Positions 25,924-32,627 of a DNA stretch of 64,000 bases are shown here, in pieces. Location: contig CAYJEY010000001.1 of the NCBI GenBank assembly GCA_964369385.1, positions 186,001 through 250,000 on the forward strand, in the 5' to 3' direction. The stretch's first letter is position 1. Each line of letters begins with the position of its first letter. Made by a program: the position numbers and the translations under genes. This stretch comes from CALVGQ01 sp964369385 (GTDB taxonomy: Bacteria; Bacillota_I; Bacilli_A; Erysipelotrichales; Erysipelotrichaceae). Below the pieces are notes generated by a model. That model was not told the DNA's origin and searched no databases. It was given only the letters and a program-made list of their open reading frames with translations.

Positions 25924-27291
25924 ATGCGTCTTGAATTATTTAATTTAATTGATGAAACAACTCATACATTGGAACAAAATTTACCAACATTTCAATATAT
26001 TGAGAAAAGAATTAATTTAGCTTTAGAAGGAGTTTTAAGTGATTGTGATCAAGAATTAATCTCGATTTCTTCTCGAATAAAGTCTCCATATAGTTTAAAA
26101 GAGAAGATACTTCGTAATAAATATTATCTGGAATGTCAAAGTGCTAAAGAAGTATTGAGTACATTACCGGATTTGATTGGTGTTACAATTAATTGTCGAT
26201 TCATCGCTGAAGAAAGAGATATTTATAAAGAGATATGTCGAGCGTTTCATCCGAGTCACGAACATTTTTTTGTATCAGGTAATGATGAAAACTTGTACTT
26301 AGACCTTAAAATGCCTCAACCACAACAACAGCAAAATGGTTTTATATTATATCGTATTGATGGGTATTATGAGTTTAATCATGAAAGGATTAATTTTGAA
26401 TTACAAATCAGATCAATGGTTCATCGCTTTTGGTCGGATATTGAACATCAAGTTGTGTATAAAAATAAACATTTTATATACAATGATTCTTTTATGAAAC
26501 AAATGCTATCGTCAGTTCATGATTCAATGGAAGTAGTCGACCATCAGTTACAAATTATTTATCAACAAATGGTTGCTGAAAGTCAAAACAGCTATCAATT
26601 TGCAGTTGGAGAACGCAATGTAAAAATGTTTCTTGCAAAATCAATTAGTGATTTGTATACTACTAAAATGATTGATTCATTAGGCTTTACTACTGACTTT
26701 AAACGAAGTAGTGCGATTTTAAGTCATTACATTTATATTCATGATTTTATGAGAACTGAAAATCCTTCATTAAGAATGATGGACTATATTGAGCATTTCC
26801 ATTTACTTAAAACATGTGAAATTGATTTTACGCAGCCGATTCTAATCGAAGAGAGATCAGTATGTCAGGACTCATTTTGCGAGATTTTATCGCAGTATTG
26901 GAGTAATGCAATCAATGTCGATTATGAATGGCATGTCTTCTTTTATATGTTATTTATTATTAATGTAAATAAACAAGGACAAGATTTTGAAAGTTTTGCA
27001 AAAACAATAAAAGAATTTATTGTAAGTCAATCATGGCTTAATGAGCGATTTGAATATTTAGGTAATGCGCAAGCAGAAGAACTTAAGGATACATTGATGA
27101 GTTCAATAGCTAAGGCAATGGTGAAAACGAATAAAGTTTCTGTTGTTCATGAAGATAAATTATTTAAACTTAGAATATTATTTCAACAATACGTTGAAGA
27201 ATATGAAGAAAAACTTAAAGCTTCATCGAATACATATTCAATTCACGCTATTGCTGCTGAATTAGAGATGAAAGTTTCTCAAATATTTTAG
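25924..27291 (+). CDS. RelA/SpoT synthetase-domain protein with long C-terminal region
   Basis: Residues about 20-190 carry the alarmone synthetase domain: ISSRIKSPYSLKEK (near 47-60), LPDLIGVTINCRF (near 80-92) and FELQIRSMVHRFWSDIEHQVVYK (about 158-180). Small alarmone synthetases end near residue 210. This protein runs to 455 with an unrecognised helical C-terminal half. The usual DxxGxR motif reads DLIGVT, so one conserved arginine is replaced by threonine. It could make (p)ppGpp or a related nucleotide, or be a regulatory or toxic relative. No HD hydrolase domain is present. Confidence 0.75.
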   Translation: MRLELFNLIDETTHTLEQNLPTFQYIEKRINLALEGVLSDCDQELISISSRIKSPYSLKEKILRNKYYLECQSAKEVLSTLPDLIGVTINCRFIAEERDIYKEICRAFHPSHEHFFVSGNDENLYLDLKMPQPQQQQNGFILYRIDGYYEFNHERINFELQIRSMVHRFWSDIEHQVVYKNKHFIYNDSFMKQMLSSVHDSMEVVDHQLQIIYQQMVAESQNSYQFAVGERNVKMFLAKSISDLYTTKMIDSLGFTTDFKRSSAILSHYIYIHDFMRTENPSLRMMDYIEHFHLLKTCEIDFTQPILIEERSVCQDSFCEILSQYWSNAINVDYEWHVFFYMLFIINVNKQGQDFESFAKTIKEFIVSQSWLNERFEYLGNAQAEELKDTLMSSIAKAMVKTNKVSVVHEDKLFKLRILFQQYVEEYEEKLKASSNTYSIHAIAAELEMKVSQIF

Positions 27292-27321
27292 TCATAAGTA
27301 ATAGTGTTTTCTCATAAATTA
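27291..27321 (+). promoter_or_regulatory. Possible mother-cell (SigE/SigK) promoter of spoIIIAH
   Basis: GTCATAAGT (27291-27299), 13 bases, CATAAATTA (27313-27321). The downstream box fits CATAnnnTA, typical of sporulation mother-cell sigma factors, and lies 24 bases before the spoIIIAH ATG. Confidence 0.45.
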
Positions 27322-27344
27322 AAGTGAAATGAGGGAATACTACT

Positions 27345-27806
27345 ATGAATAAACAAGCGTTTGCATTTTTAACTTTATTTACACTAGCGCTCATGATGGC
27401 AGTATACTATGTAACATTGCCATTAGAAAATCCTGTAACGGATGGCGATCAACTGATTACACTTCCGCTTGAATCAACAACATATGAAGATGATTTAGAA
27501 AATAAGCATGCAGAGGTTATCGAGTACAATGAGGGAGTGGTGGCTGATGATGAGTCGTCAACACAAGCAAAGTTAGAAGCACTTGAGAACATTGGAGCAC
27601 AACAGCAAATTGTATCAAAAGAGGATGAAGTTGGCAGCACATTAGATAATAGTGGTTTTACTGGATGCATTGTGGAAATCGAGGAAGAGGTTGTAAGAGT
27701 CCTATGTCCTAATGAATACAATACAAAAGAGAATGCAATACTGATATTAACAAAGGTTTATACAATTATATCGACTGATTTACTTGTTGAGGTTTCATTT
27801 GAGTGA
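27345..27806 (+). CDS. spoIIIAH: SpoIIIAH-like stage III sporulation protein
   Basis: SpoIIIAH sits in the mother-cell membrane and docks to SpoIIQ of the forespore to build the engulfment channel. This 153-residue protein has an N-terminal membrane helix (near 5-25) with KQAFAFLTL and AVYYVTLP, as in SpoIIIAH. An acidic linker follows, then a small ring-building domain ending in ILTKVYTIISTDLLVEVSFE-type strands. It is shorter than the Bacillus protein (218). spoIIIAA to AG are not next to it, but the Asp23-family neighbour recalls the Bacillus spoIIIA-accBC-yqhY-nusB order. Confidence 0.82.
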   Translation: MNKQAFAFLTLFTLALMMAVYYVTLPLENPVTDGDQLITLPLESTTYEDDLENKHAEVIEYNEGVVADDESSTQAKLEALENIGAQQQIVSKEDEVGSTLDNSGFTGCIVEIEEEVVRVLCPNEYNTKENAILILTKVYTIISTDLLVEVSFE

Positions 27807-27811
27807 TTTTT

Positions 27812-27820
27812 TGGTATAAT
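27812..27820 (+). promoter_or_regulatory. Extended -10 promoter before the Asp23-family gene
   Basis: TGGTATAAT at 27812-27820, which sits just past the spoIIIAH stop codon. No good -35 is seen. Confidence 0.55.
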
Positions 27821-27841
27821 AGAAGTACGAGGTGGAAAACA

Positions 27842-28171
27842 ATGGCACAAGAATATATTTTAATAAAAGAAAAAATAGATGAAACAGGATTAATCGCACT
27901 ATCAAAAGGTGTATTTGAAAAAATATCAGAAATCTCAATCGAAGAAGAAGAGAATGTTTCACTTGTAGAAGCTGGAGCGTTAAGAAAATCGGTGCAGTGC
28001 AAGATTGTCAATAATCAGCTAAATGTTACTGTAGAGGTTAAGATTAAATATGGTGCAAATGTGAATGCTTCATGTGAGAAATTGCAAGAACGTATTTCAT
28101 TGAATGTGTATCAAATGACAAATATGAAATGCAATTTAGTAGATGTAAAAGTTGCAGGATTTATATTTTAA
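27842..28171 (+). CDS. Asp23/Gls24 family envelope stress protein (YqhY-like)
   Basis: The 109-residue protein has the Asp23 pattern: an N-terminal segment with IALSKGVFEKIS and a C-terminal NVNASCEKLQERISLNVYQMTNMKCNLVDVKVAGF stretch. YqhY-type members are linked to lipid metabolism and envelope homeostasis. ATG 27842 follows GAGGTGG; the upstream in-frame TTG-type start would add 13 unlike residues. Next to spoIIIAH, it matches the Bacillus location of yqhY. Confidence 0.85.
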   Translation: MAQEYILIKEKIDETGLIALSKGVFEKISEISIEEEENVSLVEAGALRKSVQCKIVNNQLNVTVEVKIKYGANVNASCEKLQERISLNVYQMTNMKCNLVDVKVAGFIF

Positions 28172-28178
28172 AAAACTA

Positions 28179-28207
28179 TTGACATTATGCTATAAGAATG
28201 TTAAATT
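28179..28207 (+). promoter_or_regulatory. Promoter of infC-rpmI-rplT
   Basis: A perfect TTGACA (28179-28184), 17 bases, TAAATT (28202-28207). Confidence 0.85.
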
Positions 28208-28213
28208 TATATA

Positions 28214-28347
28214 GCAAATATAAATATTGTGGAAAGTAGAATGACCATTCTCACCTGATGTTATTAAACTTGGGTAATCAGCTACAACTAATTCATGAAA
28301 ATGATAAGTTAAGCAGGTAATGGGATTTCTATGCCTGCTTTTTATTT
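28214..28347 (+). promoter_or_regulatory. infC operon leader (L20-type attenuator)
   Basis: A structured leader of about 150 bases lies between promoter and infC. It contains GAATGACCATTCTCACCTGAT and a paired CTGAT/ATCAG element, then a terminator hairpin AAGCAGG/CCTGCTT (28311-28337) followed by TTTATTT. Position and architecture match the Firmicutes L20 leader, in which ribosomal protein L20 promotes premature termination. I assign it from context and partial motif memory, not from a covariance search. Confidence 0.75.
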
Positions 28348-28373
28348 AATAAACACGTTTGGAGGTGTCTTTT

Positions 28374-28898
28374 ATTAGCAAAAAAATCAACAATGACGAA
28401 CTAGTCAATGAAAACATTCGATTCAAAGAAGTATTGGTAATCGGACCGGATGGTGAACAACTTGGAGTAATGATGCGTCGTGAAGCGCTTGAAAAAGCTT
28501 ATGATCATGAAATGGATTTATTTTGTGTTGCCCCTAACGGAAAACCGCCAGTTTGTAAGATTTTAGATTATGGACGTTATCGTTTTGAACTTCAAAAGAA
28601 AAACAAAGAAGCAAAAAGAAAACAGCATGTAACTGAAATTAAAACAATTCGTTTATCACCGGTAATTGATATCGGGGATTTTAATACGAAGCTAAAGCAT
28701 GCTTCTAAATGGTTAGAAGAAGGAATGAAAGTAAAGATTGACATGAGATTTCGTGGACGTATGATTACTCGTCAAGATGTTGGTAAACAAATTATGAACC
28801 AATTCATTCAAGAAACTGCAGCAGTATCGGGTGTTGAGAAAGCTCCTTCAATGGAAGGAAATACGCTTTCGGTTGTATTAAACCCAAAGAAAAAATAA
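28374..28898 (+). CDS. infC: Translation initiation factor IF-3 with AUU start codon
   Basis: IF-3 prevents subunit joining and proofreads the start codon and initiator tRNA. The 174-residue product has the N-domain (INNDELVNENIRFKEV) and the C-domain (RLSPVIDIGDFNTK, MRFRGRM). No ATG, GTG or TTG is well placed. The strong GGAGGTG at 28361-28367 lies correctly before ATT at 28374. An AUU start is the known autoregulatory feature of infC in other bacteria, since IF-3 discriminates against it. The TTG at 28359 would put the ribosome site inside the gene. Confidence 0.93.
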   Translation: MSKKINNDELVNENIRFKEVLVIGPDGEQLGVMMRREALEKAYDHEMDLFCVAPNGKPPVCKILDYGRYRFELQKKNKEAKRKQHVTEIKTIRLSPVIDIGDFNTKLKHASKWLEEGMKVKIDMRFRGRMITRQDVGKQIMNQFIQETAAVSGVEKAPSMEGNTLSVVLNPKKK

Positions 28899-28913
28899 GT
28901 AGGAGGAAAATTT

Positions 28914-29108
28914 ATGCCAAAAATGAAAACGAAAAAAGCGTTAGCAAAACGTGTAAAAGTGACAGGAACAGGAAAACTTAAAAGAAGTCATGCGTATGTT
29001 TCTCACTTCGCAGCAAACAAAACACACAAACAAAAAGTTCAACTTAGAAAATCAACTACAGTATCTAAGAGTGACTACAAACGTATTAAAAGCTTGTTAC
29101 AAGGTTAA
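28914..29108 (+). CDS. rpmI: 50S ribosomal protein L35
   Basis: This 64-residue, very basic protein has the L35 pattern MPKMKTKKALAKRVKVTG, then HAYVSHFAANKTHKQK. AGGAGG precedes the ATG. It lies in the standard infC-rpmI-rplT operon. Confidence 0.97.
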   Translation: MPKMKTKKALAKRVKVTGTGKLKRSHAYVSHFAANKTHKQKVQLRKSTTVSKSDYKRIKSLLQG

Positions 29109-29127
29109 TTATTAGGAGGACATATAC

Positions 29128-29643
29128 ATGGCAAGAGTTAAAGGTGGAACAGTAACACGCGCAAGAAGAAAAAAAGTACTAAAACTTGCGAAAGGTTATT
29201 TTGGATCAAAACATTTATTATATCGTACAGCAAATGAACAGGTAATGCGTTCATTACGTTATAGCTACATCGGACGTAAACAATTAAAAAGAAACATGCG
29301 TAAACTATGGATCGCACGTATCAATGCAGCAGCAAGAATGCATGATATTAGCTATTCAAAATTAATGCACGGATTAAAAATTGCAGAAGTAAGCGTAAAC
29401 CGCAAAATGCTTTCTGAAATTGCGATCCATGACGAAAAAGGATTTGTTGCAATTGTAGAAACTGCAAAAGCTGCACTTACATCTGGAACAAAAGCTGCAC
29501 CAGTAGTTGAAGAAGCTACTGCTGAGGCTCCAGTGAAAAAAACTCGTAAAACTACTAAAAAAGTAGCTGAAGAGACAACTGAAGAAGCTCCAGTGAAAAA
29601 AACTCGTAAAACTACTAAAAAAGTAGCTGAAACAGCTGAGTAA
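29128..29643 (+). CDS. rplT: 50S ribosomal protein L20 with repeat-containing C-terminal extension
   Basis: L20 is an early assembly protein of the 50S subunit and a repressor of its own operon. Residues 1-118 are a normal L20 (RVKGGTVTRARRKKVLKLAKGYFG at the start). After that there is an added tail of about 50 residues made of Ala/Glu spacers and two copies of APVKKTRKTTKKVAE. The tail is coded by an exact 45-base block repeated with a 60-base period (29527-29571 and 29587-29631). AGGAGG precedes the ATG. Confidence 0.96.
   Translation: MARVKGGTVTRARRKKVLKLAKGYFGSKHLLYRTANEQVMRSLRYSYIGRKQLKRNMRKLWIARINAAARMHDISYSKLMHGLKIAEVSVNRKMLSEIAIHDEKGFVAIVETAKAALTSGTKAAPVVEEATAEAPVKKTRKTTKKVAEETTEEAPVKKTRKTTKKVAETAE
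29521..29640 (+). repeat. 60-base tandem repeat in the 3' end of rplT
   Basis: Two adjoining 60-base units share an unbroken 45-base identical block starting GCTCCAGTG and ending GTAGCTGAA. Each unit encodes a basic KKTRKTTKK patch between acidic spacers. The frame is kept. Confidence 0.95.
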
Positions 29644-29655
29644 TTAAATACATAG

Positions 29656-29684
29656 AAAAGTTGGTAAAATTACCAACTTTTTTT
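29656..29684 (+). terminator. Terminator after rplT
   Basis: AGTTGGTA pairs with TACCAACT around AAAT, then seven T. Confidence 0.92.
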
Positions 29685-29730
29685 GTATGTAAAAATCTAA
29701 TCAGTGAATAATACTATTGAGGTGATTCAA

Positions 29731-30018
29731 ATGAAATACAAGAAACGAAAAGATTTTATTTATTTACAACGAGATTTTGATGCGAATCTAGAGTACAATT
29801 ATGAACTGGGTGCGGAGTTCATGATGAAACAGGAAAAACATAAAGAAGCTTATGCAAAGAAAAAACAACTCGCATATAGTTGTGAGCAAGGTAAAGAGAT
29901 TGTGCCTGTACATCGTGATTCAAGTAATCAAGATGTTCAATTGTTTTCACAAGAATCGATTTATAATCGTGATGAATTTGTACCTTATCGAGTTGAACCA
30001 AAGAATCAAAAGAAATAA
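29731..30018 (+). CDS. Hypothetical protein, 95 residues
   Basis: A charged, soluble protein beginning MKYKKRKDFIYLQRDFDANLEYNYELG, rich in K, E, Q and Y, with no membrane segment or recognised domain. ATG 29731 follows GAGGTG at good spacing; the upstream GTG at 29704 lacks one. It lies alone between the rplT terminator and the convergent ABC-F gene, whose stop is two bases away. Codon use and the ribosome binding site suggest a real gene. I do not recognise the family. Confidence 0.65.
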   Translation: MKYKKRKDFIYLQRDFDANLEYNYELGAEFMMKQEKHKEAYAKKKQLAYSCEQGKEIVPVHRDSSNQDVQLFSQESIYNRDEFVPYRVEPKNQKK

Positions 30019-30020
30019 TT

Positions 30021-31472
30021 TTACTTAATTATGATTTCTTCTGTAGCAATTCGTTCGCAAAAGGTTTCATCATGCTCAACGAAGATACAAGTAATATTTG
30101 ATTGAACAAGCAGCTTTTCAATTTGAATTCTTGAAAAGACATCTATAAAATTAAGTGGCTCATCCCATATATAGAGGTGAGCTTTTTCACTTAATGATTT
30201 TGCAATAAGAATTTTCTTTTTTTGTCCATCACTATAGTTTTCTAGTAGTATTCCATATGATTCTTTTTCGAAGTCTAACTTGTGCAGAATTGCACGAAAT
30301 AAAGGGACATCAATTTCATTTTTCTGCTCATAACTTTTAAGGGAGCCACTTAAGTGTATGGCATCTTGGCAAATATAAGATACTATACATTGTTTTGCGA
30401 TGTCTATAGATCCACAAAAGTTAGATTTTCCTTCTGCAAGAATGCGAAGAATACTTGATTTACCAGAGCCATTGATGCCTTTTAGACGATATTTTCCGCC
30501 TTGCTTAATTTGAAATGATAAAGGAGTGAATATTTGTTTCTCATCATAGTTTATACTTAAATTATCTACTTTTACTAGTAGATTGCTATGATGAATTAAA
30601 GGGTGAATTTTTAAATCTTCAATGACTTCTAAGTCTTTGAGTAATTGCTTTTTTTCTTCAACTTGTAAGTTTGCGCGTTGTTCGATTGCAATTGATCGTT
30701 TCATCATTTTTGCTGCTTTGTGTCCGATATAACCACGATCACATGGACCATATCCAATTTTGGTAGCTTCTTTACGGTCTGACCAAACTGCTTTTTCTTT
30801 CGCGGTTACTTCTAGGCGATGAATTTCTCGCTTTAGTTTGTCGTTTTCTTTTAATTCATAGGCGTCTTGAAGTTGTTTGTTTTCATACCAACTACTAAAA
30901 TTACCTTGAACTAACTGAATTTTTTGGCGATTAAGCGCAAGGATATGGTCAACACATTGATCCAAAATATTTCTATCATGGGATACAAGGATAAATCCGC
31001 TCTTTGATTGGAGGTATTTTGCGATTGTGCTTCGTCCTAAACTATCCAAGTGATTTGTGGGTTCATCAATAAGTAAAAACTTGTGGTCTTTTGAAAATAA
31101 TGATGCTAATTGTAGCTTTGTCTGTTCTCCTTGTGAAAGTGTTTTGTAAGGTCGATAAAGTGCTTCGACGCTAAATTCTAGCAAATTAAGTTCTTTTATG
31201 AGTTGCCAATGGTCTCCAAAAATTTCGTAACAGTTTAGTTCAGTGTTTTCAATTTTGCTAGGAAAATATTCAAACTCTAGTGCTGATTGAATCACGCCAT
31301 GGTAATCTAGTTGCTTACTTAAAATTTTTAGAAAAGTAGTCTTGCCTTTACCGTTTCGAGAGATAAGTCCTAATTTCCAATTACTATCCAACTGAAGTGA
31401 CAAATCTTTGAAAATAGGGGTCACTTTTTCATAGTATGAAAATGACAAATTAGAAATTGTGATTTTAGTCAT
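30021..31472 (-). CDS. ABC-F ribosomal protection protein, Lsa-type
   Basis: Two ABC domains in one chain without membrane segments mark an ABC-F protein. Domain 1 has SRNGKGKTTF (near 38-47), LSQGEQ and FLLIDEPTNHLD. The linker (about 205-300) carries VWSDRKEATKIG and DRGYIGHKAAKMMKRS, as in the Lsa group. Domain 2 has NGSGKSS, YSDGQKKKILIAKSL and LYIWDEPLNFID. Lsa proteins dislodge lincosamides, streptogramin A and pleuromutilins from the ribosome. The first Walker A has Ser where Gly is usual. GGAGG precedes the ATG. Drug resistance is inferred, since housekeeping ABC-F relatives also exist, but the attenuator leader supports it. Confidence 0.85.
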   Translation of the reverse strand: MTKITISNLSFSYYEKVTPIFKDLSLQLDSNWKLGLISRNGKGKTTFLKILSKQLDYHGVIQSALEFEYFPSKIENTELNCYEIFGDHWQLIKELNLLEFSVEALYRPYKTLSQGEQTKLQLASLFSKDHKFLLIDEPTNHLDSLGRSTIAKYLQSKSGFILVSHDRNILDQCVDHILALNRQKIQLVQGNFSSWYENKQLQDAYELKENDKLKREIHRLEVTAKEKAVWSDRKEATKIGYGPCDRGYIGHKAAKMMKRSIAIEQRANLQVEEKKQLLKDLEVIEDLKIHPLIHHSNLLVKVDNLSINYDEKQIFTPLSFQIKQGGKYRLKGINGSGKSSILRILAEGKSNFCGSIDIAKQCIVSYICQDAIHLSGSLKSYEQKNEIDVPLFRAILHKLDFEKESYGILLENYSDGQKKKILIAKSLSEKAHLYIWDEPLNFIDVFSRIQIEKLLVQSNITCIFVEHDETFCERIATEEIIIK

Positions 31473-31487
31473 ACAGATATCCTCCTT

Positions 31488-31527
31488 TTTGAAATATAAA
31501 AAGATTGCAAGAAAACTCGCAATCTTT
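31488..31527 (-). terminator. Attenuator terminator in the ABC-F leader
   Basis: On the minus strand AAAAAGATTGCGAG pairs with CTTGCAATCTTTTT around TTTT, followed by a T-rich tail. It stands after the leader peptide and just before the ABC-F ribosome binding site. Confidence 0.85.
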
Positions 31528-31557
31528 TTATTTGATAAGTGATTGACTATGAGTGAT

Positions 31558-31623
31558 TTACTTGCTTATACACGAAAAAATACTTTTCAATATACTATTG
31601 TTTTTGCAAGTAAATAAAATCAT
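31558..31623 (-). CDS. Leader peptide (uORF) of the ABC-F gene
   Basis: A 21-codon frame with an AGAGGTG ribosome binding site, reading MILFTCKNNSILKSIFSCIS plus K. It is located between the promoter and the attenuator. Leader peptides of this kind, on which drug-stalled ribosomes change RNA folding, control several ABC-F genes such as vmlR and lsa/vga relatives. The CTTGCAA in codons 4-7 can pair with the terminator 5' arm (TTGCGAG), and GCAAG near its stop can pair with the 3' arm. Confidence 0.7.
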   Translation of the reverse strand: MILFTCKNNSILKSIFSCISK

Positions 31624-31643
31624 GTTTTCACCTCTTTGTATGC

Positions 31644-31672
31644 ATAGTATCATAGTTGGATTTTATTATCAA
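31644..31672 (-). promoter_or_regulatory. Promoter of the ABC-F leader
   Basis: On the minus strand TTGATA, 17 bases, TACTAT. The -35 sits at the very end of the phosphoesterase gene. Confidence 0.75.
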
Positions 31673-31675
31673 GCA

Positions 31676-32533
31676 CTAGTTCTCGCTATATAAAGTATAG
31701 ACGACAATTTCTGATTGTGAAAATAATCGTGCGTTATACTCAGATGTACTCAGTCCGTCAGTGATATCAACGAGAATTCCTCCAACATTATGCTTTCCAT
31801 TATTAAATTCTTCTGCATACGCAACACGAAAAGTTGGTCCAAGTATTGGAATATAAATTTCTCCACCATGACTATGACCGGCTAAAAATAAATCTGTAGT
31901 TGTTGGGTTTAAATCTAATACCGTATCAGGAGTATGACATAAGGTGATGTTAAAATCTTCTTGAAGCACGGTTACATAAGGATCTACAAAATTTGGAAAT
32001 CCATTTAGTGACGAATCAATTCCGGTTAGCACAATGCTATCATGTGATAAATTACGTATACGAATGGATTTATTAGTGATTACTTCAAATTCAGCTGCGT
32101 ACAAAATATTCTCGATGTTCTCCTTGATTGTACTATTATACAAATCATGCTCACCGAGTACTGCGAACTTTCCTAAAGGTGCTTCAATTTTTGAAAGCAG
32201 TTGGATAAGTTGTTCATTCTGTGAAGGAGTAATCTCGAATTGCTCACTATTATCAATTAAATCTCCTCCAAACAATACAATATCAGGATTTTGAGCATTC
32301 ATAAGATCAATTGCTTTGCTTAATTGAGTTTCATCTAAGAACTGATCGTAGTGAACATCACTAAAGAAAAGGATTTTTACTTCATTAAAAGTCTGAGGAA
32401 TCGAAGGAGAAGAGATTGCTTCTTCTCGAATGGCGATGTTTGTAGGTGCAATCATTGTTGCATAAAGAAAAGTTGATATTCCTATTAATAACATTGTTAA
32501 ACATACAATGCTTATTTTTTTTGTTAGATTCAT
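31676..32533 (-). CDS. Membrane-anchored calcineurin-like metallophosphoesterase (YkuE-type)
   Basis: An N-terminal membrane helix (near 8-28) is followed by a phosphoesterase domain with metal motifs SDVHYD (near 58), GGDLID (near 88), LCHTPD (near 200) and GHSHGG (near 219). The fourth motif, normally GNHD/E, reads GEHD (near 127), so the metal- and phosphate-contacting Asn is replaced by Glu. The domain is predicted to lie outside the cell. The 285-residue length is typical. It is divergent from the MFS gene. Substrate unknown; YkuE relatives have been linked to wall-associated or lipid phosphate esters. Confidence 0.85.
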   Translation of the reverse strand: MNLTKKISIVCLTMLLIGISTFLYATMIAPTNIAIREEAISSPSIPQTFNEVKILFFSDVHYDQFLDETQLSKAIDLMNAQNPDIVLFGGDLIDNSEQFEITPSQNEQLIQLLSKIEAPLGKFAVLGEHDLYNSTIKENIENILYAAEFEVITNKSIRIRNLSHDSIVLTGIDSSLNGFPNFVDPYVTVLQEDFNITLCHTPDTVLDLNPTTTDLFLAGHSHGGEIYIPILGPTFRVAYAEEFNNGKHNVGGILVDITDGLSTSEYNARLFSQSEIVVYTLYSEN

Positions 32534-32555
32534 GGGTTCACCTCATTGCTATTAT

Positions 32556-32584
32556 TTTACCATAACAAGAAGAGCTTGTATAAT
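32556..32584 (+). promoter_or_regulatory. Promoter of the MFS transporter gene
   Basis: TTTACC (32556-32561), 17 bases, TATAAT (32579-32584), about 44 bases before the start. Confidence 0.65.
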
Positions 32585-32627
32585 TATATCTTTTAAAAAT
32601 ATGGGTATATTAAGGATGGAGGAACTA

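Noticed and set aside
28202..28310. infC leader as a metabolite riboswitch
   Set aside because: The position, terminator and downstream genes fit a ribosomal-protein leader; no known ligand-binding core was recognised.
29521..29640. rplT repeat as a possible CRISPR-like array
   Set aside because: Two adjoining in-frame coding units without spacers; it is a coding tandem duplication.
32508..32627. N-terminal extension of the MFS transporter
   Set aside because: It would overlap the divergent phosphoesterase start and the promoter; a strong GGAGG supports the start at 32628.
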